Assembly (NCBI GenBank): GCA_022563855.1
Contig: JADFMN010000009.1
Location: 92,074-156,073 of the forward strand
DNA length: 64,000 nt
Source of the DNA: Armatimonadota bacterium
GTDB lineage: Bacteria; Armatimonadota; Fimbriimonadia; Fimbriimonadales; Fimbriimonadaceae
Reading direction: 5' to 3'
The notes under the pieces: model-generated
Databases searched by the model: none
The model's input: only the letters and a program-made list of their open reading frames with translations
Told to the model about the DNA's origin: nothing
Shown: one piece after another, positions 17,575 to 26,492 of the stretch
How positions within the stretch are numbered: position 1 is the stretch's first letter
How the letters are laid out: each line of letters begins with the position of its first letter
Position numbers and translations under genes: made by a program

Positions 17575-17588
17575 CCAGCAAACGCACC

Positions 17589-18629
17589 CTATGAGTTCTT
17601 GACTTTCAAAGGCGTCAACCTGCGCCGCGTAGTTCCAGGCACGAACAGTACGGTGCCTAATACGATGGCCGGGACCGCCAGAATCGCCCATCCCAACGCG
17701 CTGCTGAGCGCCCATGCCTCGACGATCTCCGGCACGACGCCGAGGTAGTAGAACGAATACGCCGCGATCGCAGCCGACAGGATCAGCGTCTTCTTGTTCA
17801 CGCCAATCGCCCGCAGTCCGTGGAACAGGAGGAAGGTGACGAAGAACCCCGCTGCCATGCCGCCGTAAACGGTCAGAGCGTGGATTCCCATGTGCGCAGG
17901 GGCGTCGGTCGAGGTGCCGAAGAACACGTGCTCGACGTTGCAGTAGTACAGCAGATCGAGCAGGAAGTACGCAGCGACGAAACCGGGAAAGCCGAAAGTC
18001 AGATGCAGCGCTAGCGGCAGTCTTGTCAGTTCGCCGTCGGCCTTTTCAGGCCGCAGCCGGATGCAGTGCGGGACGCACGCGTCGCATATCCGGCACATCT
18101 CGGGCCTGTTCCTTTCGCGCGCGAACTGCCCGTAGAGGACTTCGATCGGACGGATCGGGCACGCGCCGACGCACCAACCGCTCAGTGTGAAATAGAAAAG
18201 CCCCGCCCCGACGGCGACCAGAGTGATCGCGATCGCAACGGAGGCCGTCGCCCAGCCGATGGTGTTGAACCAGAGGTGCCGCGTCGGGATGCCGACGAAC
18301 ATCAGCGCCCAGCCGAACGTCTGCAACTTCGCCGAAACCTCCGGCGAGAGGCGCTTTCCGCCTTTCCAGCCGAGCTTTCGGCCGAGCGTCTGGAACGTCG
18401 AGATCGGGCAAATGCTGACCCACACGTTTGGCGCAGCCAACAGCACCATCGGCGCGAGCGGAATGACTAGAAACCAAAGGAAACGGAGCCCGAACTCGGG
18501 CCAAATCCAGATCGTCGGCAGCAGACCCGCGTAAATAATCGCGGCCAGGGCAGCGACGGCGAGAATGAGCTTATGGACCTTGTCCGAATACCGTCGGTCG
18601 ATCAGTCCGTTCGTGCGTGCAGCGCTCAT
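17589..18629 (-). CDS. Polytopic membrane protein with 4Fe-4S ferredoxin motif
   Basis: 346 residues from the ATG at 18629, chosen because GAGGA lies eight bases upstream; an in-frame start 13 codons earlier has none. About seven to eight membrane segments. Two cysteine groups face one side: GWCVGACPIRPIEVLYG and CRICDACVPHC (CxxCxxCxxxC, a 4Fe-4S site), with an earlier SICPI. This resembles NapH/NosR/CcoG-like quinol-dependent electron-transfer proteins, so it probably passes electrons between quinones and a periplasmic or cytoplasmic partner. Only one complete cluster motif is evident. No oxidase or nitrate genes lie nearby. Confidence 0.75.
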   Translation of the reverse strand: MSAARTNGLIDRRYSDKVHKLILAVAALAAIIYAGLLPTIWIWPEFGLRFLWFLVIPLAPMVLLAAPNVWVSICPISTFQTLGRKLGWKGGKRLSPEVSAKLQTFGWALMFVGIPTRHLWFNTIGWATASVAIAITLVAVGAGLFYFTLSGWCVGACPIRPIEVLYGQFARERNRPEMCRICDACVPHCIRLRPEKADGELTRLPLALHLTFGFPGFVAAYFLLDLLYYCNVEHVFFGTSTDAPAHMGIHALTVYGGMAAGFFVTFLLFHGLRAIGVNKKTLILSAAIAAYSFYYLGVVPEIVEAWALSSALGWAILAVPAIVLGTVLFVPGTTRRRLTPLKVKNS

Positions 18630-18781
18630 GTAGATCCTCGAAGATGCGCGTCGGCCCCGTTGTGCCATGCCGGCAACGACGCCAACGAGGGCGCATCGGT
18701 ACAGTCAGAATACTCGACCAAGCAAGTGAGTTGGTTGTATTGTCCTACAATTGATGCAGTACCTTTTCGTGCAGATAATCC

Positions 18782-18898
18782 ATGGCTTCTGGCGAGGACA
18801 CGGCGTTGGAAAAGAGGCCGAAGATCGGCGAGATCGTGTGGCGCGACCTAACCCTTGAGAACGTTACTGGCGCGGTGCTCGCCTTGATCGAAGCGTGA
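18782..18898 (+). pseudogene. Short ORF: truncated N terminus of a VOC/glyoxalase-like protein
   Basis: 38 codons (MASGEDTALEKRPKIGEIVWRD...). The segment KIGEIVWRDLTLENV matches the usual opening of VOC-superfamily (glyoxalase-like) proteins, but the frame stops after ALIEA with none of the metal-binding strands. It overlaps the promoter of the sulfatase gene. Most likely a decayed remnant; expression is doubtful. Confidence 0.4.
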
Positions 18899-18912
18899 GA
18901 TTAGACTAGAAT
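18884..18912 (+). promoter_or_regulatory. Promoter TTGATC-17-TAGAAT for the sulfatase gene
   Basis: TTGATC (18884-18889) and TAGAAT (18907-18912) are 17 bp apart; the ATG follows after 6 nt, so the transcript would begin at or within a base of the start codon (leaderless). Confidence 0.6.
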
Positions 18913-18918
18913 CGCTTC

Positions 18919-20643
18919 ATGCTCTCGTTCTTGCTCTTGAGCACCATCGCGACACGGGCGCCCGACGGCCCAAACGTCATCATCGTCATGACCGACGACC
19001 AGGGGTACGGAGACTTTGGATTCCACGGCAACCCGCTCGTCGAGACGCCGAACCTCGACGCGATGGCGAGGGCGAGCGCGCGAATGACGAACTTCTACGT
19101 CAGCCCGGTTTGCACCCCGACACGGGCCAACCTGATGACTGGCCGCTACAACCACCGCACAAGGGCGATCGACACGTGGAAGGGTAGGGCGATGCTCGAC
19201 CCGGACGAGGTTACGATCGCCGAGATTCTTCGCGACGCGGGGTACCGAACTGGCATCTTCGGCAAGTGGCATCTCGGCGACAACTACCCGGTGCGCGCGA
19301 TCGACCAGGGGTTCGAGGAGGCGCTCGTCCACCGTAGCGGCGGGCTCGCGCAGTCCGCAGACCACGTCGATGCACCAAACCGTTATACGGATCCGATCCT
19401 CTGGCACAACGGCCGCCCGGTCCAGACGGAGGGCTTTTGCACCGACGTTTTCTTTGACGCAGCACTGGAGTGGATGACGGAACAGCACGAGAACGGAGAG
19501 AAGTTCTTCGCGTACATACCGACAAACGCTCCGCACGGGCCATTCCACGACGTCCCCGGCGATCTGTACGAGCACTACAAGAAGAAAGACCTGAGCAACA
19601 AGGTGTTCGAGGGAAGGGAAGGACACGCACTCCCCGACAACGTCAACGAAGATCAGCTGGCGCGCATCTTCGCGATGATTGCGAACGTCGATCAAAACGT
19701 CGGACGGCTGTTCGAAAAGGTGGAGGAGCTCGGAATATCCGATGACACGCTGGTCATTTTCCTGAACGACAACGGTCCGAACACGCGCCGTTATGTGTCG
19801 GGGATGCGCGGGATGAAGTCGGAGGTTTACGAGGGCGGTGTGCGCTCGCCGATGTGGCTGCACTGGCCGGGCCGGTTGGAGCCCGGGGCAGAATCACCCT
19901 GCGTCACAGCGCATTTCGACGTTCTTCCGACACTGCTGGAGGCTTGTGGAATCGACGTGCCAGAGGGCTTGCGGTTAGACGGGAGGAGCTTTTGGCAGGT
20001 CTTGACCGAAGAAGAGGCACCGTGGGTAGACCGGACCATAGTGATCATGGCCCATCGTGGAGACGAGCCGCAGCGGTATCACAACTTCCTCGTGCGAAAC
20101 CAGAGATGGAAGCTTCTGCACAACAGCAAGTTCGGACGTGACCGCTTCGAAGGCGATGCGAACTTCGAGCTTTACGACATGGAGAACGATCCGCTCGAAA
20201 CGAAGAACGTCGCCTCTGACCACCCGGAGATCGTGAATGAACTTCGACGGGCGTACGACAAGTGGTTCGACGACGTTGGATTGACAAGGCTTGATAACTA
20301 CGGCCCAGTCCGGATCTGGACCGAGTCGCCTGATGGGTTGCCGATCGCGCTCCACCGGCATGAGTGGCGGGTGCCGCCCGACGATCAGAGCGCCGGCACC
20401 TGGCAGCTCCACGTGCCTGCGAGTGGCTCGTTCGACGTGAAGGTGTACTTCCGTACTCAAACGAATGGTGGTACGGCGACCCTCGTACTCAACGGCGAAG
20501 CCCACGAGTCGAAGACCGTCACAGACGGTTGGTTCAGATTTGAGCGAATAGAGCTCCGGGCAGGCGACCTCGCTCTGGGCTCGTTCATGCAATCCGGCGA
20601 AGAGATACAGCAAGCGTGGCAGATCGAGATCAGCCGGTCCTGA
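18919..20643 (+). CDS. Type I sulfatase (arylsulfatase family)
   Basis: 574 residues. Sulfatases hydrolyse sulfate esters, here probably on exported glycans. The metal site VMTDDQGYGD (D26, D27) and the signature C65-T-P-T-R (CxPxR), in which the Cys is converted to formylglycine, are intact, followed by ANLMTGRYNHRT. A late NDNGPNTRRY segment supplies the remaining Asp/Asn ligands. The hydrophobic N terminus is short (MLSFLLLSTIATRA), a weak signal peptide. The C-terminal ~120 residues form an extra beta-sandwich (FDVKVYFRTQTNGGTATLVLNGE), a common add-on. No maturase gene is in the window. Confidence 0.92.
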   Translation: MLSFLLLSTIATRAPDGPNVIIVMTDDQGYGDFGFHGNPLVETPNLDAMARASARMTNFYVSPVCTPTRANLMTGRYNHRTRAIDTWKGRAMLDPDEVTIAEILRDAGYRTGIFGKWHLGDNYPVRAIDQGFEEALVHRSGGLAQSADHVDAPNRYTDPILWHNGRPVQTEGFCTDVFFDAALEWMTEQHENGEKFFAYIPTNAPHGPFHDVPGDLYEHYKKKDLSNKVFEGREGHALPDNVNEDQLARIFAMIANVDQNVGRLFEKVEELGISDDTLVIFLNDNGPNTRRYVSGMRGMKSEVYEGGVRSPMWLHWPGRLEPGAESPCVTAHFDVLPTLLEACGIDVPEGLRLDGRSFWQVLTEEEAPWVDRTIVIMAHRGDEPQRYHNFLVRNQRWKLLHNSKFGRDRFEGDANFELYDMENDPLETKNVASDHPEIVNELRRAYDKWFDDVGLTRLDNYGPVRIWTESPDGLPIALHRHEWRVPPDDQSAGTWQLHVPASGSFDVKVYFRTQTNGGTATLVLNGEAHESKTVTDGWFRFERIELRAGDLALGSFMQSGEEIQQAWQIEISRS

Positions 20644-20777
20644 GTGAATCGCCACCGTCTGAATTCGCCAGCCCGGGATTTTTTCGCACGATTCTGCCGA
20701 ATCCGTCGAACACCGGCTAGTCGGTAACGTTATCCCCTACTGGGTGGCTGGCTGTAGAGCGGTGCCCGAGGCGAAAG

Positions 20778-21452
20778 ATGAAGAAAATTTTGATTGTATG
20801 CGCGCTATTAGCGATGCTAACGGTGATTGCAACCGCTCAGCGGGGCGGCCAGGGAGGATTTCGCAGGGGCTTTGCTGCGGGTGGACCCGGGATTTTGATG
20901 CGACCGGACGTCGTGAAGGAACTCAAGCTCACTGACAGCCAGGCTACGAAGATCGAATCGCTGCTCGAGAGCATGCGACCGCAAGGCCGAGGCGGCTTTG
21001 GCGGCGGCGGAGGCGGAGGCGGTGGCGGACGTGGCGGCGGCGGTGGAGGTCGCGGCGGATTTGGCCGTGGTGGAGACCCCGAGCAGGCCGCAGAGACCGA
21101 CAAGAAGCTGAAGGAAATCCTGAACGACGCCCAGTACAAGCGCTTCCATGAGCTAAGCCTGCAACAGGCTGGCGGGTTTGCGCTGAACCAACCGCGGGTC
21201 GCCGAGCAGCTCGAATTGACGAGTTCGCAGAAGAGCAAGCTCGAAGACCTGAGAACAGACATGGATGAAGAACGGAGGGATATGTTCTCAGGCGGTGGTG
21301 GCGGAGGCGATCGTGAGGCGATGAGGGCGGAGACGCGCCTCATGCGCACGGAGTACGGAAAGAAGATGCTCAAAGTGTTGAACGCTGACCAGAAGAAGAA
21401 GTGGGCCGAGATGGTTGGCAAGCCGTTCAAGTTTGCCAACGACGACCGTTAG
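20778..21452 (+). CDS. Periplasmic Spy/LTxxQ-like protein with Gly-rich insert
   Basis: 224 residues; signal peptide MKKILIVCALLAMLTVIATAQ and Shine-Dalgarno GAGG upstream. Two similar helical units start VVKELKLTDSQATKIESLLESM and VAEQLELTSSQKSKLEDLRTDM, the LTxxQ pattern of Spy/CpxP-like chaperone-type proteins. Between them lies a long glycine-rich insert (about residues 73-102, GGGG/GRGG/GFGRG units), and a second small Gly run near residue 175. The whole probably forms an antiparallel helical cradle. Function by similarity only; no two-component partner is nearby. Confidence 0.75.
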   Translation: MKKILIVCALLAMLTVIATAQRGGQGGFRRGFAAGGPGILMRPDVVKELKLTDSQATKIESLLESMRPQGRGGFGGGGGGGGGGRGGGGGGRGGFGRGGDPEQAAETDKKLKEILNDAQYKRFHELSLQQAGGFALNQPRVAEQLELTSSQKSKLEDLRTDMDEERRDMFSGGGGGGDREAMRAETRLMRTEYGKKMLKVLNADQKKKWAEMVGKPFKFANDDR

Positions 21453-21477
21453 TCGGCAAGACCTCTCCAATCCTCGA

Positions 21478-21515
21478 CGCGGCGTCCGCTTCCCGGGCGC
21501 CGCGCTTCTTGTTCG
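21478..21515 (+). terminator. Probable terminator after the Spy-like gene
   Basis: CGCGGCG (21478-21484) pairs with CGCCGCG (21498-21504), followed by the pyrimidine-rich CTTCTTGTTC. Located 25 nt after the stop codon. Confidence 0.5.
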
Positions 21516-21754
21516 ATCCTGGATTCACTGGTTGTTAGGGTGCCACGGCTTGTCTTGCAAGCCGTGCGCGCTGCGGAGTTCCGGGAGGGCGAGCAGTCGT
21601 CCTAAGCGGATCGAAGGACCCCGCGAGCCGCGCCGTGCAGTCTTGCGCGGACTGCGAGTCCACTGGCCAGGATGCGGTCCTTCGACAGGCTCAGGAAGAG
21701 TCCGCGCTCCGAACTCCCCACCCGCTCGCCCGCGCCTGATACAATCAGACTCGT
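21516..21754. repeat. Spacer with palindrome and repeat copies
   Basis: CACGGCTTG (21544-21552) and CAAGCCGTG (21558-21566) form a perfect 9-bp hairpin; a split TTCGA...CTCAGGA family copy is present (around 21600 and 21675). A TACAAT box (21740-21745) lies 9 nt before the next start codon. No gene seen. Confidence 0.45.
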
Positions 21755-23371
21755 ATGTCCAGCGTGCGACTTTCGCCTGACTCTAACCAAGCTCTCGGCA
21801 TTGGGCAGTTCGTCGTTGACTTTATGTCTGGTGCGCTTGGCCCTGGGCCGAGCGAGGCGGTCTTGGAGCGAACGCGGGAGTTCCACACGGACGCAGTCCT
21901 CTGTGGCCTTTCGGCTCTGGCTTTGAAGACCAACGCGCCGACCGTCCTGCGAGATGAGGCTCTGGGTTATCCAGATGCCGACGGCGCACGGGTGTTTGGC
22001 AGCGAGCAGCAGGTGAAAGCCGAGAAAGCAATCGTCGCAAACTGCGCAGCGGTGCGAGAGTGGGACAGCAACGGCACGAACTTTGGCTTCCGGCCTTCGC
22101 TCGGTCACACGGCAGGCGAGTTCGGGCACAACGACTTCTATCCGGTCGCAATCGCCGCGTGCCAGCAGAAAGGACTAGACGGCGCGACGGCCTTACGCGC
22201 GATGGTTCTGCTCGACGAAATTCGAGGGCGGCTGGCCGAAGTATTCTCTCTGAAGAGCTACAGAATCGACCACGTAGTGCACGGCGCGATCGGCTCGGCG
22301 GCGACCTACGGCGCACTGCTCGGCGCGACCGCCGAGCAGATCGAGTCGGCCATCGGCATGTTCGTCGCGCACTACATCCCCTGGCGCGCGATCCGCGCTG
22401 GCAAACAGCTTTCGGATTCGAAGGGCGCGTCGGCTGCGATCTCGACTGAGGCAGCGATCCTCTGCATGAAGCGCTCGATGAACGGCTTCGTCGGGCCTCG
22501 CGATATCTTCCGCAATCCCGAGGCGCTCTTCCGTTTCTTCGAGCCGACGACCGACGGCGCGGAGCGTTGGAGCGAGCAAGGCGACTCGCCGTTCGAGCTG
22601 GTTCTGTCGCACTCCGGCGACGACTTTGCGGTGATGGGGATGCACTTCAAGCTCGGGCTGTACGAGCATCAGTCGGCCGGCGCGCTACAGGGGATGATCG
22701 ATCTGCTTGCGGCGAACCCTTCGCTTTTGGAGAACAACGGCGACAACATCCAGCGCATCACGATCCTCGCCTATGAGCCCGCGTTCGGCATCATCGGCAA
22801 CCCGATGAAGAAGGACCCCAAGACGCGGCAGAGCGCCGATCACTCGATGGCGTACATCGTTGCGACTTTGCTCCGCAAGGCGATCGAGCGCGGCTCTCTT
22901 CCGAGCAGTACCGATGAGATTTGGAAGTCGCTGATGCTGACTCCGTTCGACTTCAAGGTCGACGAGTCGGCGATCTTCCACCCGTTGACGCGATCGTTGA
23001 TGGAACGCATCGAGTTCCAGCACGGAGGCCCGGAGTACGACGCGAAGTACCCGGACGGGATTCCCACGTCCGTGAAGATCGAGGTCGCCTCAGACCAACC
23101 CGAACCAACCCGAACAAACCCGAACCAGCCCGAACAAATCCTGGACTCCGGCCTCGTCATGTATCCCGCCGGGCACGCGCGCAACACGACCGCCGACCTC
23201 CCCGACATCCTGGGGCACAAGTGGAACATGCTCGGCGAGATCGCACTGCCAGACGGCGGCGATACGAGAGCCTTGGTCGAGCGGCTAGAGTCGATCACGG
23301 ATAGCGACGCCCACGAACTCAGTTCGTACTACGACTTCGACATAGCCGAGCGACTGGGGTACGAAGAGTAG
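21755..23371 (+). CDS. MmgE/PrpD family protein (2-methylcitrate dehydratase-like)
   Basis: 538 residues. The family dehydrates 2-methylcitrate or related hydroxy-tricarboxylates (propionate or aconitate metabolism, cytoplasm). Recognisable are FRPSLGHTAGEFGHNDFYPVAIAAC, the RIDHVVHGAIGSAATYGALLGATAEQIESAIG helical core and the QSADHSMAYIVATLLRKAIERG segment (usual R..ADHSL.Y). Between about residues 447 and 462 the protein contains DQPEPTRTNPNQPEQI, encoded by a GAACCAACCC-type repeat identical in style to intergenic copies, inserted in frame just before a conserved PAGHARNT segment. Whether it affects activity is unknown. The following gene is separated by 66 bp and is unrelated. Confidence 0.88.
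   Translation: MSSVRLSPDSNQALGIGQFVVDFMSGALGPGPSEAVLERTREFHTDAVLCGLSALALKTNAPTVLRDEALGYPDADGARVFGSEQQVKAEKAIVANCAAVREWDSNGTNFGFRPSLGHTAGEFGHNDFYPVAIAACQQKGLDGATALRAMVLLDEIRGRLAEVFSLKSYRIDHVVHGAIGSAATYGALLGATAEQIESAIGMFVAHYIPWRAIRAGKQLSDSKGASAAISTEAAILCMKRSMNGFVGPRDIFRNPEALFRFFEPTTDGAERWSEQGDSPFELVLSHSGDDFAVMGMHFKLGLYEHQSAGALQGMIDLLAANPSLLENNGDNIQRITILAYEPAFGIIGNPMKKDPKTRQSADHSMAYIVATLLRKAIERGSLPSSTDEIWKSLMLTPFDFKVDESAIFHPLTRSLMERIEFQHGGPEYDAKYPDGIPTSVKIEVASDQPEPTRTNPNQPEQILDSGLVMYPAGHARNTTADLPDILGHKWNMLGEIALPDGGDTRALVERLESITDSDAHELSSYYDFDIAERLGYEE
23095..23140 (+). repeat. Dispersed AACCCGAAC-type repeat inside a coding sequence
   Basis: Five near-identical units of about 9-10 nt (CAACCCGAAC, CAAACCCGAAC, CAGCCCGAAC...) within the PrpD gene, without frame disruption. 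The same element occurs between genes at 5031-5058, 14655-14690, 15001-15029 and 24456-24506. Confidence 0.7.
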
Positions 23372-23437
23372 GATCAGGCGATGAACACGGGAGGATGACT
23401 GCTCGCCCTGCCCGAGAATGGATAGAATAGTAGCAGC

Positions 23438-24208
23438 ATGCTGTCCTTAGTAGTCGCACTCGCGATCCAACAGCCCGTCATCTTCGCCGATGGCTTCGAG
23501 TCCGGCACGCTAGACGGTTGGGGCGACAACCGGGGGACGATTGAGATCGTCACAGACGACCCGTACGAAGGGAACCGGTGCATCAAGTACACCGGCGAAG
23601 TCGGCAGGGAAGAGGGGGCGCACCTCGTCCACTGGTTCATGCCCGGCGTCGATGAGGTTGCGATCAGGTGGGCGGTGAAGTTCGCGGACGACTTCGACCA
23701 AGGACGGTTCATGCACCTCTGCGCTGTCGGCGGGAACCGCACGGACAACAAGTGGTCGTCGTTCGGGAAGGCAGGTCTAAAACCGAACGGCACTGACTTT
23801 TTTATCACGAATCTGGAGCCTACGCTGGGCAAGAGCACCCCGCCTGGAACGCTCGTGTTTTACTCCTACTGGCCGGACATGAAGCGCGATCCGGGTGGAA
23901 AGTACTGGGGCAACATGACGCACTCCGAACTCCAGGTGCCGCGTGGCAAGTGGGTCGTGATGTCTCTCTGGATCAAGCTGAATACGCCTGGGAAGAGCGA
24001 CGGCGAGCAGGCGTTTTGGATGGACGGAAAGCTCGGCGCACACGTCAAAGGCATCCGCTTCCGCGACTCGAACGTCCTGAAGCTCAACTCCTTCTTCCTC
24101 GACCTTTATCTGCACGACTCGAAGAAGGTCAACGTCTGCTGGTTCGACGACGTGGTGATCTCAAGAACGCCGTTCGAGTGGATGAAAGGTGATAACGTAG
24201 GCCGATGA
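23438..24208 (+). CDS. Secreted jelly-roll protein, paralogue of 3197-3967
   Basis: 256 residues, the same length as the gene at 3197. Shared blocks: FADGFESGTLDGW, RGTIEIVTDDPYEGNRC, IRWAVKFADDFDQGRFMHL, GNRTDNKWSSFGKAG, LVFYSYWPDM, IKLNTPG..DGEQAFWMDGKL and NVCWFDDVVIS. The N-terminal hydrophobic stretch is short (MLSLVVALAIQ). TAGAAT lies nine bases before the ATG. Probably a beta-sandwich acting on or binding polysaccharide, as inferred for the paralogue. The two genes stand 20 kb apart in different contexts (after xthA and after prpD), so one arose by dispersed duplication. Confidence 0.75.
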   Translation: MLSLVVALAIQQPVIFADGFESGTLDGWGDNRGTIEIVTDDPYEGNRCIKYTGEVGREEGAHLVHWFMPGVDEVAIRWAVKFADDFDQGRFMHLCAVGGNRTDNKWSSFGKAGLKPNGTDFFITNLEPTLGKSTPPGTLVFYSYWPDMKRDPGGKYWGNMTHSELQVPRGKWVVMSLWIKLNTPGKSDGEQAFWMDGKLGAHVKGIRFRDSNVLKLNSFFLDLYLHDSKKVNVCWFDDVVISRTPFEWMKGDNVGR

Positions 24209-24540
24209 CGTGTGCCCCAGTCAGGCCCGACAAAGTTTATCCGTGTTGCGAATGCGAGCCCCAATCCCTCCCCCGGTCCAACTGAACAACGATCGCCGCA
24301 AACTTTCGTGGCCGGGGGAGGTTAGGAGGGGGCAGATGAGATCTCAGATCTCAGATCTCAGGTTTTAGAGTCGGAGGCCGTTGCTGTCGAAAGCTAAGGT
24401 CGCCCAGGAGGACGACCCTCCATGGGGAAGTCAAAAGTTCCCAGTCCCGAGTCTCGAACGAACCCGAACAAACCTGAACCAATCCGGACAAGACCGAGCA
24501 AATCCCGTGTGTCACGATTCGACTGCATTTGGACGCACGA
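24209..24540. repeat. Gene-free spacer with repeats
   Basis: Holds GTGTGCC..GTCAGGCCCGA (about 24210-24230), the CCCTCCCCCGG ... GGCCGGGGGAGGTTAGGAGG inverted pair (24270-24335), a short tandem of GATCTCA (24340-24361), GTCGCCCAGGAGGACGACCC (about 24400-24419) and a GAACC/CGAAC block (24456-24506). No gene seen. Confidence 0.6.
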
Positions 24541-25281
24541 TCACTCCGGCGAGTAGTCGCTGCGCAGCTTCAACGGTTTGACTTTCGGCCGCACGCGAAG
24601 GTTCAACATCTCGACGCCGATCGCAAACGCCATCGCAAAGTACGTGTACCCCTTCGGGATGTGCTGGCCAAATCCCTCCGCAATCAGATTCACGCCGATG
24701 AGAACGAGGAACGACAGCGCGAGCATCTTGACCGTCGGGTGCCGCTCGACAAAGTTCGAAACAGGCGTCGCGAAAATGAGCATGACGATCACAGCGACGA
24801 CGATCGCCGCTACCATCACGCCGATCTGCTTAGCCATCCCGATCGCCGTGATGACCGAGTCGAGCGAGAACACTATGTCCAGCACGAGGATCGTCGCGAT
24901 CACTTGCGAGAACGTCGCCTTCACGGTCGCGTCCTTTCCGTGCTCCTCGCCCTCCAGCTTTCCGTGAATCTCCATCACCGCTTTGTAGATCAAGAACAGT
25001 CCCCCTCCCAACAAGATCAGGTCGCGCCCCGAAAAGCCGTGACCGAACGGGGCGAAGAGGTCAGTCTCCAGCCGCATGATCCAGGTCAGCGACAGCAGCA
25101 GCAGGATGCGCATGATGAGTGCAAGCGACAGGCCGACCTGTCGCGCTTTCGCCTGCTGGCCCTCTGGCAGCTTGCTGCTCACAATCGAGATGAAGACGAT
25201 GTTGTCGATCCCGAGAACGATCTCCAAGACGGTCAGCGTGAGAAACGCAGCCCAGATGCTGGGGTCCGTGATCCAGTCCAT
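24541..25281 (-). CDS. TerC-family integral membrane protein
   Basis: 246 residues from the ATG at 25281 (the track of in-frame codons continues 17 codons upstream without conserved sequence). Seven or more membrane segments; the family signatures VLEIVLGIDNIVFISI and LDIVFSLDSVITAIGM carry the paired Asp residues expected to bind a metal such as Mn2+ in the membrane. TerC relatives export manganese or serve membrane-protein metalation. No yybP-ykoY riboswitch fits in the 59-bp gap to the divergent neighbour. Confidence 0.9.
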   Translation of the reverse strand: MDWITDPSIWAAFLTLTVLEIVLGIDNIVFISIVSSKLPEGQQAKARQVGLSLALIMRILLLLSLTWIMRLETDLFAPFGHGFSGRDLILLGGGLFLIYKAVMEIHGKLEGEEHGKDATVKATFSQVIATILVLDIVFSLDSVITAIGMAKQIGVMVAAIVVAVIVMLIFATPVSNFVERHPTVKMLALSFLVLIGVNLIAEGFGQHIPKGYTYFAMAFAIGVEMLNLRVRPKVKPLKLRSDYSPE

Positions 25282-25327
25282 AGCCGAATTCTGGCCGATG
25301 CTGGCGTTGGGCCGCCCAACACTAGCG

Positions 25328-25333
25328 TACAAT
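25328..25333 (+). promoter_or_regulatory. -10 box TACAAT, leaderless type
   Basis: TACAAT is 7 nt before the ATG at 25341; TTGGGC occurs 15 bp further upstream. No Shine-Dalgarno. Confidence 0.45.
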
Positions 25334-25340
25334 ACACTGT

Positions 25341-26492
25341 ATGTCCTGGGTTCGGCGAGCCGCCTTGATCTTCCTGGCGACCGTAGCTGCGGCTAGCGGC
25401 CTGGCTCAGAGCCACGCCCAAGAGTTTTGGCACTCCTCGCTGTCGAGCCTTGCTTTTCAGGAACAGACCGCCCTGCTGATCGACCTCGATTACTGGAATC
25501 CGCCTCCGGTATTCCAGTACCGGACGAGGCAGGGAGTCGCGGGCTTGAGCTTGTTTGGGCATTTCATCGGCAGATCGTACGTCCAGGTCGGCGGCGTGTC
25601 GGTTCTTCGGCGACAGATGTCGGTAGACGACCTCCGTTCGCGAACGCCGTCGGATCAGATTCTTGACTGGCTAAGGGTGCAGAGCATGTCGACGTTGAAG
25701 CGGCTGGTCGATGGCACCTTCGATGCATCGACTTTGACCGCCGAAGAGCTGCGGATGTTTCGATATGCGTCGGTGTCAGTCGGCGGTGAACTGGGGTACG
25801 TGATGTCAACCAAGTTCGCGGACGAGCTGGCTGTTCGACTCGTGTTCGTCCCGCAAGTCGAACAGATCGACGCCGAACCAATGCGGCTGTTGCGTCGCGA
25901 ACCAACCCTGGAGTTTCAGAAGCTATCGGTTGCCGGACCAGTCGCATTTCCTGCGATGCCAGATGAGGGCATCGATTTTGGTCGGGGGGCCGTTATGACC
26001 CTAATGGCGCTGGCAGAGCGGCTTGGAGGCGACGTGCGGTTCGATCCTCGACTCGCGGGGAGCGTTTACTTTGTCGCCGGCCGAGCATCAAGGGAGGATT
26101 GGCTTGCGGCGGTCAACTCTGCCACGCAGACTCTGGAAACGCGCCCAGCGATCGCCCAAGAGCCGCGAACGAGCGATGTTTTGACCGTGATCGAGCGCGC
26201 CTACGTCGGTCGAGCCGACACCGTCAGCGTCCTAGGCTCTGCATCGGTCGCTGACTGCCTCGCGAGGAAGCAAGTTCAGTTGGGCGAGCTGTTCGACGAG
26301 CGATTCAAGGCGTCAACCGAGGTGTTCCTAGACGAATACGGATTGACTTTGGAGTCCAAGGTCACGCTTTCGCCAGGGTTGATGCTGGTCATCGGAACCC
26401 CCGGATTCTCACCCGTTGACACAGGCCAGCGCGACGCCGCCGGTTACCCGATCATCTTCAACACGCTGCACCGAGTGCGGATCTGGTTCTAG
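25341..26492 (+). CDS. Secreted hypothetical protein, weakly STN-like
   Basis: 383 residues with a signal peptide (RRAALIFLATVAAASGLAQSHAQ). No family recognised. The region around residues 215-265 (VMTLMALAERLGGDVRFDPRLAGSVYFVAGRASREDW) resembles the small STN/secretin-TonB short domain, where a leucine-rich helix is followed by a DPRxxG strand; this is a weak resemblance. The protein ends three bases into the stop codon of the convergent BNR gene (4-bp overlap). Likely periplasmic. Confidence 0.6.
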   Translation: MSWVRRAALIFLATVAAASGLAQSHAQEFWHSSLSSLAFQEQTALLIDLDYWNPPPVFQYRTRQGVAGLSLFGHFIGRSYVQVGGVSVLRRQMSVDDLRSRTPSDQILDWLRVQSMSTLKRLVDGTFDASTLTAEELRMFRYASVSVGGELGYVMSTKFADELAVRLVFVPQVEQIDAEPMRLLRREPTLEFQKLSVAGPVAFPAMPDEGIDFGRGAVMTLMALAERLGGDVRFDPRLAGSVYFVAGRASREDWLAAVNSATQTLETRPAIAQEPRTSDVLTVIERAYVGRADTVSVLGSASVADCLARKQVQLGELFDERFKASTEVFLDEYGLTLESKVTLSPGLMLVIGTPGFSPVDTGQRDAAGYPIIFNTLHRVRIWF

